Of a stretch of DNA of 21,363 nucleotides, positions 5,759 through 12,057 are shown in pieces. The stretch lies in IMG/VR virus record IMGVR_UViG_3300049222_000560, positions 1-21,363 of that record; one strand, given 5' to 3'. The position numbers and the translations under genes are program-made. Source of the stretch: a virus. A model generated the notes under the pieces. That model did no database searches. It saw only the letters and a program-made list of their open reading frames with translations, and was not told the DNA's origin. Position 1 is the first letter of the stretch. Each line of letters opens with the position of its first letter.

Positions 5759-6208
5759 ATGCCATGCCATTATGAACATGATAGAAAGCCAACATGGTTA
5801 GATAGTTTTATAAATAAAATTTATAAAACTCAATCAAATTTGTGTAACCAAATAAATGACGAGCATATCAGGCAATCAAAAATAATAGTTGAATGTCTGA
5901 ATATGCTTAATTATATTGTATTTGTTCAATCCACATGTGTAATTAAAGACCATAAATTGTCACAAACGTTTGAGGCTTATCGAGATCAAAAAATTAATTA
6001 TTTAATTCAAGAAGCACAAAAAAACCCAACAACCGTTTATGATTCTATTGAGGAAGAAGCGGATTTTTTAACTCAGACATTGTGTTATATGTTGCGTCAA
6101 TTAAGTAAACAACAGTTAAGCAAAGTAACTAAAAAGCATAAAGGTTTAAATTTGTGGTGGTTACAACATCAAGCAGAAGATCAAAAAAGGAGTATAAAAA
6201 ATGGATAA
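5759..6208 (+). CDS. Hypothetical helical protein, 149 aa
   Basis: ATG at 5759 follows AAAAGGAGTGTAAA. The 149-aa protein is rich in Gln, Lys and aromatic residues and predicted mostly helical: T-W-L-D-S-F-I-N-K-I-Y-K-T, I-V-E-C-L-N-M-L-N-Y-I-V-F-V, D-F-L-T-Q-T-L-C-Y-M-L-R-Q-L. The N-terminus has H-x-E-H-D and the C-terminal part has L-N-L-W-W-L-Q-H-Q-A-E-D-Q-K. No known family. It overlaps the next gene by 8 bases and that gene's SD (AAAAAAGG) lies inside it, so they are coupled. Confidence 0.68.
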   Translation: MPCHYEHDRKPTWLDSFINKIYKTQSNLCNQINDEHIRQSKIIVECLNMLNYIVFVQSTCVIKDHKLSQTFEAYRDQKINYLIQEAQKNPTTVYDSIEEEADFLTQTLCYMLRQLSKQQLSKVTKKHKGLNLWWLQHQAEDQKRSIKNG

Positions 6209-6788
6209 CATAGAAATGGCAATAGCGACATTGGAATCAAGGATGGCGAAGTCTTTAAAGGGCATAAACGATTCTATCGATGCACGAATTGCAACGTCAG
6301 TTAAAACTCAAATAGCTAATAGCATTGAGTTTCAAGTTAACAATCATTTAAAAGCAATTCAAAATATATCAGTTGATAAGGCATTAACTGTTGAGCAGTT
6401 GACCCGGTTATATCAAGATGTCTATCAAGCATTGCAAGATTTAAAGTTAAACACCAATGGTTATGGGTTGTATGAGCAAATGCAACAGTTGAACAATGCG
6501 TTTCAATCCACACGAGGCGAATTACAAACAGTTTCAAACAACGTACAAAAATTAATTAATAATAAATACATCGAGGCTGAAATAACAAAAGAGCAACTAA
6601 AAGCATTATATGACCAAACTAATATAAGCGCAGATGAACTTGCACGTCATTTTAAAATGAGTACGGTTGAAGTCTATAACGTTTTGAATTGCAAACGAAA
6701 AGATATAAAAATGAGAAATGAGTTTAAAATCTATTTAGAAAGTAAATTAAAAAATCAAAAAAAGGAATTACAAAGTGCCACTGTATAG
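6201..6788 (+). CDS. Coiled-coil protein with C-terminal helix-turn-helix-like end, 195 aa
   Basis: ATG at 6201 follows AAAAAGGAGTATAAAAA. Residues 1-130 are a long heptad-like helix region (A-I-A-T-L-E-S-R-M-A-K, E-Q-L-T-R-L-Y-Q-D-V-Y-Q-A-L-Q-D-L, T-V-S-N-N-V-Q-K-L-I-N-N-K). After E-I-T-K-E-Q-L-K-A-L-Y, residues about 143-165 read S-A-D-E-L-A-R-H-F-K-M-S-T-V-E-V-Y-N-V-L-N, a classic helix-turn-helix profile, and then a basic tail (K-R-K-D-I-K). An oligomeric DNA-binding protein is the simplest reading: a late regulator or a packaging/nucleoid factor. No named family is certain. The 3' end overlaps the zinc-ribbon gene by 14 bases. Confidence 0.7.
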   Translation: MDNIEMAIATLESRMAKSLKGINDSIDARIATSVKTQIANSIEFQVNNHLKAIQNISVDKALTVEQLTRLYQDVYQALQDLKLNTNGYGLYEQMQQLNNAFQSTRGELQTVSNNVQKLINNKYIEAEITKEQLKALYDQTNISADELARHFKMSTVEVYNVLNCKRKDIKMRNEFKIYLESKLKNQKKELQSATV

Positions 6789-7143
6789 TTTTAAATGTCA
6801 GTCATGTGAACACGTACAAGATAATTATTTTTCGGTTAATGATAAGAAAATAGTTAATTGTGAATCTTGCCGGAGTACAAATATGAAGCAATATTTTGGT
6901 GGTCACAATGTAGCAATTCATGGTTTTACAGAGTTTGACGACCCACGAGGCACAGGTGGAAAATTGACCATGAAAGAGATTAAAGAAATAGAGAAGAAAC
7001 AAAAACTCGTATATGGGGGTCATGACGAACTCAAGCAAGAAGCAGACAAAAACCGGCGCCACAACGAAAACAAAACCAAAAAAAAACTGGAAGGCATTAT
7101 AGATAAAAGCGTAAATACGCTTCATAAAAAGTATAATAGTTAG
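6775..7143 (+). CDS. FmdB-type zinc-ribbon protein with lysine-rich C-terminus, 122 aa
   Basis: The start is a GTG preceded by AAAAGGAATTACAAA. It is chosen because it gives MPLYSFKCQSCEH, the standard opening of the FmdB/CxxC-CxxC zinc-ribbon family, with C8-x2-C11 and C29-x2-C32 as the zinc ligands. The usual family ends soon after. Here, after Q-Y-F-G-G-H-N and a D-D-P-R-G-T-G-G linker, there is a long charged helix (E-I-K-E-I-E-K-K-Q-K ... K-K-K-L-E-G-I-I-D-K-S) that could bind nucleic acid or a partner. Small phage zinc ribbons are often regulatory; here the target is unknown. The start lies within the preceding gene. Confidence 0.75.
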   Translation: MPLYSFKCQSCEHVQDNYFSVNDKKIVNCESCRSTNMKQYFGGHNVAIHGFTEFDDPRGTGGKLTMKEIKEIEKKQKLVYGGHDELKQEADKNRRHNENKTKKKLEGIIDKSVNTLHKKYNS

Positions 7144-7176
7144 GAGGTCAATACACTTTTAGAATATAATAAAAAA

Positions 7177-7338
7177 ATGATTAAAGATTTGGAAATTGTT
7201 AATTTTGACTTTTGTTTTTACACCATTGAAGACTATAACCTTTTTATATATAAGGATGGGATAGTTCCTAAGTGTGATGAGGAAGACTGGGTAGAATCTT
7301 ATGATGAATTTGGCACTTTCTGGGTTAACATTAACTAA
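7177..7338 (+). CDS. Hypothetical acidic protein, 53 aa
   Basis: An ATG at 7177 opens a 53-codon frame: M-I-K-D-L-E-I-V-N-F-D-F-C-F-Y-T, Y-N-L-F-I-Y-K-D-G-I-V-P-K, then D-E-E-D-W-V-E-S-Y-D-E-F-G-T-F-W-V. It is acidic and aromatic with a beta-like pattern. The bases before the ATG are all A, with no SD. A perfect AGGAGG sits at 7142-7147, about 30 bases upstream, with no usable start at normal spacing. A TATAAT (7165-7170) lies six bases before the ATG, so a leaderless transcript is possible though no -35 is seen. No family recognised. Confidence 0.6.
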   Translation: MIKDLEIVNFDFCFYTIEDYNLFIYKDGIVPKCDEEDWVESYDEFGTFWVNIN

Positions 7339-7360
7339 TACAAAAAAAAAGGATAAAAAA

Positions 7361-7525
7361 ATGAAAATAACAGAGTTTAATAAAATGGTATGTGAGAAAG
7401 AAGGCGGACAAAAAGAATTGACGATTGCACAAGTGTCTGAGGTTATGAAAATTGCTAACGAGTTAACCAATGGCGTACTTTATGGCGTTATTGAGTTGAT
7501 GTCAACGCCAGAAAAAGATGTTTAA
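7361..7525 (+). CDS. Small protein of the lysis section, 54 aa
   Basis: The start is placed at the ATG at 7361 because AAAAGGATAAAAAA lies directly before it; an upstream in-frame ATG inside the 53-aa gene lacks an SD. The product, beginning MKITEFNKMVCEKEGGQKE, continues with L-T-I-A-Q-V-S-E-V-M-K-I-A-N-E-L-T and ends acidic. The pattern (K-x-x-E/D-F-x-x-x-V-C-x-x-E-G-x-x-K-x-L-x-I-A-Q-V) is one I associate with small conserved phage proteins near lysis genes; no function is established for it. It overlaps the holin-endolysin gene by 8 bases. Confidence 0.65.
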   Translation: MKITEFNKMVCEKEGGQKELTIAQVSEVMKIANELTNGVLYGVIELMSTPEKDV

Positions 7526-8474
7526 TATTGTAGGCAACCTTTTAGGGGGGGTTGTCAACACCGTTGGTGATGTTGTTAAGCGTGATCAACAAATTAAAAA
7601 AATTAAAGAAAAAGGTAAACTTGATATTCAACAAGCAAAGGTTGATCTTAATTTGGCAAAACTAAAAGCGCAAATTAAACAACAAGCTACACAAGCCCAA
7701 AATGACATGACCTATGATATGCAAGTACTAAAAAATAGGCGTGAATCGTTTATTGACGAGTTTATTATTTTAGGCTTTTTTGTCATTATGATACTAACGT
7801 TTATCCCGGCTACCCAAGCAACAATGGCCGAAGGTTGGAAAGCATTAAATGATACTGCTTGGTGGTTTGAATTTGGGATTGTTGGAATACTTGTCTCAAC
7901 ACTTGGACTTAAAGATGTGTTACGTATTTTTGTTGGTGGCTCCATAGATAAACTAAAAAAAAAAACGGTAAATGACAATAATAAAACGGTTTCCCGACTT
8001 CAGGAAGCCAATAATCTAAACCAGTCGAATTCGACCCCTTTAGAATACGATCTTATCTTTGATGTTGTTGATACGTGTAATGACCAAAAGCTAGGAAACT
8101 TATGTATAGGTGCGAATGTATGGCAGTGTACTAGTGGTGGCTATGGGAAAGGGCCATTGCCAAAGGGTATGTACATAATTGATAAATGCTACACATTAAA
8201 AAAAATAATGATAGAGAAAAAAGACAAAGACGGAAAAGTTATAATGGTTAATAAGGTTGAGGCTTACACAGGCAAAGAGTTTGCGTGGGTAGCTAAACTA
8301 AGTCCACAATTCGAAACAGATCGTACAGGATTATTAATACATCCCGATGGCAACTTACAGGGAACTAGAGGCTGTATTGGGATAAGTCAAAAAGAAAATG
8401 ATATAGAGGTTTATAACTCAATTAAAGAGTTGTTAAAAGTAAAAAAAGAATTGATACTTTATGTTAATAGCTAG
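7518..8474 (+). CDS. Holin-like membrane domain fused to L,D-transpeptidase/endolysin-like domain, 318 aa
   Basis: Residues 1-75 are amphipathic and charged, with a heptad-like helix (K-I-K-E-K-G-K-L-D-I-Q-Q-A). Two membrane helices follow at about 81-100 (F-I-I-L-G-F-F-V-I-M-I-L) and 116-139 (F-E-F-G-I-V-G-I-L-V-S-T-L-G), like 3TM/GTA-type phage holins. After a lysine-rich linker (146-165) lies a soluble domain with P-L-P-K-G-M-Y-I and then L-L-I-HPDGN at 272-279 and Q-GTRGCIGIS at 281-290. H275 and C286 match the His/Cys pair of YkuD-like L,D-transpeptidase and related peptidoglycan-cleaving folds. One polypeptide thus seems to combine membrane and cell-wall functions, normally two genes. 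An A11 tract marks the linker (7955-7965). A fusion is also possible from an assembly error. Confidence 0.78.
   Translation: MFNIVGNLLGGVVNTVGDVVKRDQQIKKIKEKGKLDIQQAKVDLNLAKLKAQIKQQATQAQNDMTYDMQVLKNRRESFIDEFIILGFFVIMILTFIPATQATMAEGWKALNDTAWWFEFGIVGILVSTLGLKDVLRIFVGGSIDKLKKKTVNDNNKTVSRLQEANNLNQSNSTPLEYDLIFDVVDTCNDQKLGNLCIGANVWQCTSGGYGKGPLPKGMYIIDKCYTLKKIMIEKKDKDGKVIMVNKVEAYTGKEFAWVAKLSPQFETDRTGLLIHPDGNLQGTRGCIGISQKENDIEVYNSIKELLKVKKELILYVNS
7955..7965 (+). other. A11 homopolymer at the holin/endolysin junction
   Basis: Eleven A bases encode L-K-K-K-T at residues 146-150, between the second membrane helix and the enzyme-like domain. Gain or loss of one base, by polymerase slippage or sequencing error, leads within four or five codons to TAA or TGA, giving a holin-only product of about 150 residues. 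Confidence 0.6.
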
Positions 8475-8505
8475 TATACTAATACAGTAATCTCATCTTA
8501 CATAT

Positions 8506-8555
8506 TGGCCTACCCACCTTTGTTTTTTGTGATCATGTTTTAAACTGGTAGGCCA
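8506..8555. repeat. 9-bp inverted repeat before the MORN gene
   Basis: TGGCCTACC (8506-8514) and GGTAGGCCA (8547-8555) are perfect complements separated by 32 bases. It lies in the gap (8475-8583) between the lysis gene and the MORN gene. No T-tract follows, so it is not a standard terminator; a regulatory site, an RNA stem or a recombination footprint is possible. Confidence 0.55.
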
Positions 8556-8583
8556 TACCTTGTAAACTAAAAAGGCGAATAAT

Positions 8584-9051
8584 ATGAATAGAATACATGG
8601 AGCAACACCAAATAGACAAACACGTATAAGAAATACTGTTTATGTAGGTAATACATTAAATGGTAAAGCGGAGGGGCATGGGGTATTATGTCATCCTGAC
8701 GGTAGCGGTTATTGTGGCGAATGGGTCAACAATAAAAGACAAGGTTATGGTATAGAAACCGAAAAAATGGGAACAAAGTACGTGTATAATGGGCAATGGG
8801 TCAATAATAAAAAACAGGGAAATGGGAGTTGCATATATAATAATGGCAATTCTTACATTGGGCGATGGAAAAATGATAACCCACACGGTAAAGGCATTTT
8901 TCAGTGGAAGTCTGGGGGGAAAGTTAAAGGGGTATGGGTTGATGGGAAGATTGAAGGGGAAGCCCATTTAATTGATAAAAATGGCCTTCAATATGAAGCT
9001 GTATTTCGAGACGGGAAAGAACAATCTCGAACACCAATCCAACCCCATTGA
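8584..9051 (+). CDS. MORN-repeat protein, 155 aa
   Basis: Five to six tandem MORN-like units (Y-x-G-x-W-x-x-x-x-x-G-x-G) run from about residue 19 to 147, for example Y-C-G-E-W-V-N-N-K-R-Q-G-Y-G, Y-N-G-Q-W-V-N-N-K-K-Q-G-N-G, Y-I-G-R-W-K-N-D-N-P-H-G-K-G, with weaker units at both ends (Y-V-G-N-T-L-N-G, V-K-G-V-W-V-D-G). MORN repeats form elongated beta-hairpin rods that bind protein or lipid. There is no signal peptide. It stands alone between the lysis gene and the inverted portal, flanked by an inverted repeat upstream and a branched hairpin ending in T6 downstream, like an accessory cargo gene. A host-surface or modulatory role is only inference. The SD (AAAAAGGCG) is weak. Confidence 0.8.
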   Translation: MNRIHGATPNRQTRIRNTVYVGNTLNGKAEGHGVLCHPDGSGYCGEWVNNKRQGYGIETEKMGTKYVYNGQWVNNKKQGNGSCIYNNGNSYIGRWKNDNPHGKGIFQWKSGGKVKGVWVDGKIEGEAHLIDKNGLQYEAVFRDGKEQSRTPIQPH

Positions 9052-9094
9052 CTTTATAAAACAAAAAAGATATTATTTAATTAGTCTTTTATAG

Positions 9095-9197
9095 GGTGGC
9101 TCCTATGAATGCACTTTGTTCCAATGACAAAATACACAACTTTTAAGTGAGTATTTCTGAGTCACTCGCTTAAAACTGGAGTCACCAAACCTTTTTT
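9095..9197 (+). ncRNA. Putative branched structured RNA / terminator between convergent genes
   Basis: Outer stem: GGTGGCTCC (9095-9103) with GGAGTCACC (9178-9186), nine pairs including one G-U. Inside lie a 5-bp hairpin TTTGT/ACAAA (9115-9119, 9127-9131, 7-base loop) and a 12-bp hairpin TTTTAAGTGAGT/ACTCGCTTAAAA (9141-9152, 9164-9175) with one U-G. A T6 run (9192-9197) follows. Both non-Watson-Crick pairs are wobble pairs only in the plus-strand RNA; on the minus strand they would be A-C mismatches. This supports a plus-strand transcript: the terminator of the MORN gene and perhaps a stable small RNA. Not a tRNA. Confidence 0.55.
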
Positions 9198-9214
9198 AAT
9201 CTTGATTATCTTAG

Positions 9215-9544
9215 TTATTTTTTATAACGTTTTACAATGTTTTGCCCGATTTGTTTTAAACGTCGGACAGAGTCGTAATTGCTTGGTATTGGGGCATCCC
9301 ATCGCTTAAATTGCATTGCTGCTGGGGTAGGTCGCCCTTGTTTATCTTTTAAAGGTTGGCTTTGTTTTAAAATTTGTGTTGCTTTTCTTAATAGAAACTT
9401 GCCACGTGTCAGTTTGCGTGACGGACTAGCTTTACTAACATCCCTAACAGGACTAGCAACACTCCCACCGGCGCGGTTATATTCAGCCATTTTCTTATTT
9501 GTACGATTGTCATAGCGTTTATACTTTTCTTCCGCACTTAACAT
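9215..9544 (-). CDS. Small basic protein downstream of the portal, 109 aa
   Basis: The ATG at 9544-9542 overlaps the portal stop (TGATG); an in-frame GTG at 9547 would add one residue. The product is strongly basic (about one third Lys/Arg): an acidic-basic start (MLSAEEKYKRYDNRTNKKMAEYN), a Ser/Ala/Gly stretch with S-P-V-R-D-V-S-K-A-S-P-S-R-K, and a tail with R-R-L-K-Q-I-G-Q-N-I-V-K-R-Y-K-K. No domain is recognised. The coupling to the portal suggests a portal-associated, DNA-binding virion or assembly factor, but no evidence is direct. It is the last gene of the inverted two-gene segment, which runs into the structure at 9095-9197. Confidence 0.65.
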   Translation of the reverse strand: MLSAEEKYKRYDNRTNKKMAEYNRAGGSVASPVRDVSKASPSRKLTRGKFLLRKATQILKQSQPLKDKQGRPTPAAMQFKRWDAPIPSNYDSVRRLKQIGQNIVKRYKK

Positions 9545-11592
9545 CACCCGATACTATTTATAAAATTAGGTACTTGTGACATTTCATAGTTATTAATTGA
9601 ATCTGTAGCCATATCATCAGCCATTTCAGGTTGTGGCATTTCAGGCATTGGCATTGTTAAGCCTAAGCTATCCGTTATCGTACTAATTGCCGATACTTGT
9701 TGCTCAATAGGTAATACACCAATTAATTCAATGATATCTTTTAAGCTCATGTTTACGTTTTTGATGTATGCGTTAAAGTCTGGCTCAGGTATTGGCACTT
9801 GCGCCTGTTCATCTTGTTCTTCTTTTATTTTATTAATGATTGCTCGGTAGTTTGGATAATCTAGGGTGCGCAAGATTAACTCTTTAACGTCAGGATTATT
9901 GATATCACCAAAAATGCCTTGTTGAGCTAATTGCATGGTGGTTGCAGCGATTGCCGATTGTGATTGTGGCAATGAACTTCCAGCGGTTATTTCAACTTCA
10001 TACTCACCTAAAGTCAAATCAGATTTAATGGTATCAATGGCCATTAATTCGTCTGTTTGCATGTCACGATCATATATATTGATCTGCATTTCACCCATTT
10101 CATTAGGTTCCATCGAGGCAAATTGAGTTCCACTGGCCATACGTATGATTCGTGGTTGGTTGTAATATAACTGAATTAATACAACAGCTTTATTGCTTAT
10201 ATCAGCTAAAAAGTTTTTAAAATTCCGTTGCATTTCTCGAATGGATGACATTGGCGATTCAATCAAATCACGTACCATTTGACCACTATTAACACCGGTT
10301 GGGCGTTCACCTGAAAGCATAATCTCATTGATACGTGCTATTTTATAAGCATCCTGTTTTAAATCTTGTATGTGTTGCCTAATAATTTGGATATCCTGCG
10401 TTAGTTTATTGGTGACTAACATTGGTTGTGTCATTGGGTCACCCGGTTGGCTTCCAATAATATCGAAATTACCTTGAAAATGTCTGCGGTAGTTTTCAGG
10501 AACGATTAACATTGATTTGTATTTGACAATTAACTCTTGAAGTTTTGCGTATGCATTGGTTAAACGTGCTTGTATTTGCATTAAATCCTCAACGTCCCCT
10601 TGACCCATAAGAGAATCAGCTTGTGTCGGTGAGTAAGTTGCAAACGGAAAACCAAAGGGGTAATCAATTGGCCGATCTTCCAATATTTCCTCACCACTAA
10701 AAATGATTAAACGTCCGTTAGGGTATTTAAATCGTTCTTCCGTTTTCATTTCTTTGTCTTGTTCTGATTCATCATCCAAAGGAACAAGCACCGTATCATC
10801 TTTTAAGTAACATTCCCAAAGCTCAATATTATGCTCAGTTCCAGAAGGTTTTAAACTACCTTTGTTTAAATACATTTCACTACCGGTAGTTACACCGTTA
10901 GCGGTTACTTTACCAGCCACAACCTTGTTGGTAGGTTCACCCATGTCAATCGTTGCCGATGGGGAACTTAATTCATCAATCTTTTTAAGTATCTCTGGCT
11001 TATTTTTATATTGGTTGATCAAATCAAAACGACTTATAACACGCTTAACAAATATATAGTTACAGTTTTCAATACTCGTTGCTGTTGGTTCAGGGTAGAA
11101 ATCTAATGGACTAACACGCTCTATTCTTATATCCCCTAACCCATTATTAATTGATTGGTTCCATATAACCTTAGCAATCCCCACGCCATATATTGACCCA
11201 TCACGCATAACTTTTTGCGAGATGTTCGGTAATTCCGAACTTCTTTTAATGTTTTCCCAACAATCATTAAGAATGTCTGCGATTGATTCTAATTGTTTTA
11301 AGTTATCAAAAGTTTGATGTGATAGATTAGCAGGTTTAACGTTTGTCGTAATCATCGCATCCAAAGCAGTTGTAGCCTTAGTCTCAACGATTGGTTTTAT
11401 GACGTTATAATATGCGTTACCCTGCCCAGTACTACCAAGCGTGGTATTTCCATCACGGTCAACGCCAGTAATAGGCTCAAACGAACCATCATAATAACGC
11501 TTATATTTTTTTAATTGCTTGGTGTTATGCCCTGCCTTAGCCTGAGACAATAAATTATTCAGGTATTTAATAAAGGGATTATCCATAGGCAT
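9544..11592 (-). CDS. Portal protein (P22-like, short-tailed phage type)
   Basis: About 680 aa. The start is set at ATG 11592; TTG at 11601 and ATG 11586 are alternatives, none with an SD, and a TATTAT lies before 11586. Recognisable portal features include Y-Y-D-G near the N-terminus, N-V-I-K-P-I-V-E-T-K, V-M-R-D-G-S-I-Y-G-V-G-I-A-K-V-I-W, S-P-L-D-F-Y-P-E-P-T-A, Y-P-F-G-F-P-F-A-T-Y-S-P-T-Q, a G-Q-G-D-V-E-D-L-M stem-like helix, and P-T-G-V-N-S-G-Q-M-V-R-D-L. The C-terminal third is helical and Gln-rich, fitting the barrel of large portals. Portal rings form the DNA entry vertex and dock TerL. Its opposite strand to TerL and coat is unusual. Confidence 0.85.
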   Translation of the reverse strand: MPMDNPFIKYLNNLLSQAKAGHNTKQLKKYKRYYDGSFEPITGVDRDGNTTLGSTGQGNAYYNVIKPIVETKATTALDAMITTNVKPANLSHQTFDNLKQLESIADILNDCWENIKRSSELPNISQKVMRDGSIYGVGIAKVIWNQSINNGLGDIRIERVSPLDFYPEPTATSIENCNYIFVKRVISRFDLINQYKNKPEILKKIDELSSPSATIDMGEPTNKVVAGKVTANGVTTGSEMYLNKGSLKPSGTEHNIELWECYLKDDTVLVPLDDESEQDKEMKTEERFKYPNGRLIIFSGEEILEDRPIDYPFGFPFATYSPTQADSLMGQGDVEDLMQIQARLTNAYAKLQELIVKYKSMLIVPENYRRHFQGNFDIIGSQPGDPMTQPMLVTNKLTQDIQIIRQHIQDLKQDAYKIARINEIMLSGERPTGVNSGQMVRDLIESPMSSIREMQRNFKNFLADISNKAVVLIQLYYNQPRIIRMASGTQFASMEPNEMGEMQINIYDRDMQTDELMAIDTIKSDLTLGEYEVEITAGSSLPQSQSAIAATTMQLAQQGIFGDINNPDVKELILRTLDYPNYRAIINKIKEEQDEQAQVPIPEPDFNAYIKNVNMSLKDIIELIGVLPIEQQVSAISTITDSLGLTMPMPEMPQPEMADDMATDSINNYEMSQVPNFINSIG

Positions 11593-11712
11593 ATAATACA
11601 ACTAGAATTTTATATGTTCATTATTTTTTTTTAAACATTTTATTAATATTTTTAAACATTTTGTTAAAAAAAAGTAAATGCATTTTATAAATTCGGAATA
11701 TATGATTTTGGT
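11593..11712. promoter_or_regulatory. Divergent regulatory region with two AT-rich direct repeats
   Basis: TTTTTAAACATTTT(A/G)TTAA occurs twice (11628-11646 and 11649-11667), 21 bases apart with one mismatch. TTGTTA (11661-11666), 18 bases, TTATAA (11685-11690) is a possible plus-strand promoter, and a TATGAT (11701-11706) lies six bases before the ATG at 11713. TATTAT (11598-11593, minus strand) lies before the portal ATG at 11586. The repeat core and TTTGTTAAA are shared with the 1681-1754 region, suggesting a common regulator. Confidence 0.55.
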
Positions 11713-12057
11713 ATGGAATTAAGATACGGACGAGCATTACAGCTTAAAAAAGATATTGACCTGGATTTTTATTGTGACGGCATATTGCCAGCGGGTCAAA
11801 TGGGATACCAAGAAACTCACTATAAAATCAAATTTGAACAAGCCACAATTATTTTGCCAGAAAGTTTAGTTTCTAACCTTTTTGAAGAATATAAAATTGA
11901 AGGGGATACTATTACGGATAGTTCTGATTTTGACTTAAATAAACTTAAAAAAGATGAATTAATTGAATTAGTTAAAACGGCGTTTCCTGATCGTGATTAC
12001 AACGGTTTAAAAAAAGATGAATTAATTGCAATTCTTGAAGGGCCTACACATGCATAA
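11713..12057 (+). CDS. Putative head-completion-like protein with repeated LKKDELI motif, 114 aa
   Basis: ATG at 11713 has no SD. Residues 1-60 look beta-rich (L-R-Y-G-R-A-L-Q-L-K-K-D, H-Y-K-I-K-F-E-Q-A-T-I-I-L-P). The C-terminus has F-D-L-N-K-LKKDELIELVKTAF and, after P-D-R-D-Y-N-G, a second LKKDELIAILEG; a 19-base stretch of the two coding repeats is identical. The helical segments fit the HeH/LEM-like or SAP-like helix-extension-helix style found at ends of phage structural proteins. It opens the head operon before the scaffold, so a capsid or head-tail joining role is plausible. The 3' end overlaps the next gene. Confidence 0.65.
   Translation: MELRYGRALQLKKDIDLDFYCDGILPAGQMGYQETHYKIKFEQATIILPESLVSNLFEEYKIEGDTITDSSDFDLNKLKKDELIELVKTAFPDRDYNGLKKDELIAILEGPTHA

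Noticed and set aside
7301-7525. Upstream ATG at 7301 for the 54-aa lysis-section protein
   Set aside because: It lies inside the 53-aa gene in another frame without an SD; AAAAGGATAAAAAA precedes the ATG at 7361.
8472-8481. TAGTATACTA palindrome at the end of the lysis gene as an operator
   Set aside because: A 10-base AT-rich palindrome is expected by chance in this sequence and it has no second copy or promoter nearby.
8686-8967. Antisense frame opposite the MORN gene
   Set aside because: The plus strand has regular MORN repeats; the opposite frame has no SD and its Pro/Phe/Ile-rich pattern comes from the repeats.
9095-9186. tRNA-like gene in the branched structure
   Set aside because: A 9-bp closing stem and a 5-bp/7-base arm look superficially like a tRNA, but there is no T-loop consensus next to the closing stem, no D arm, and no anticodon arm of the right size on either strand.
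11947-12028. 19-base direct repeat in the 114-aa protein as a mobile or att repeat
   Set aside because: Both copies are in frame and encode the same LKKDELI helix motif, so it is a protein-level repeat.
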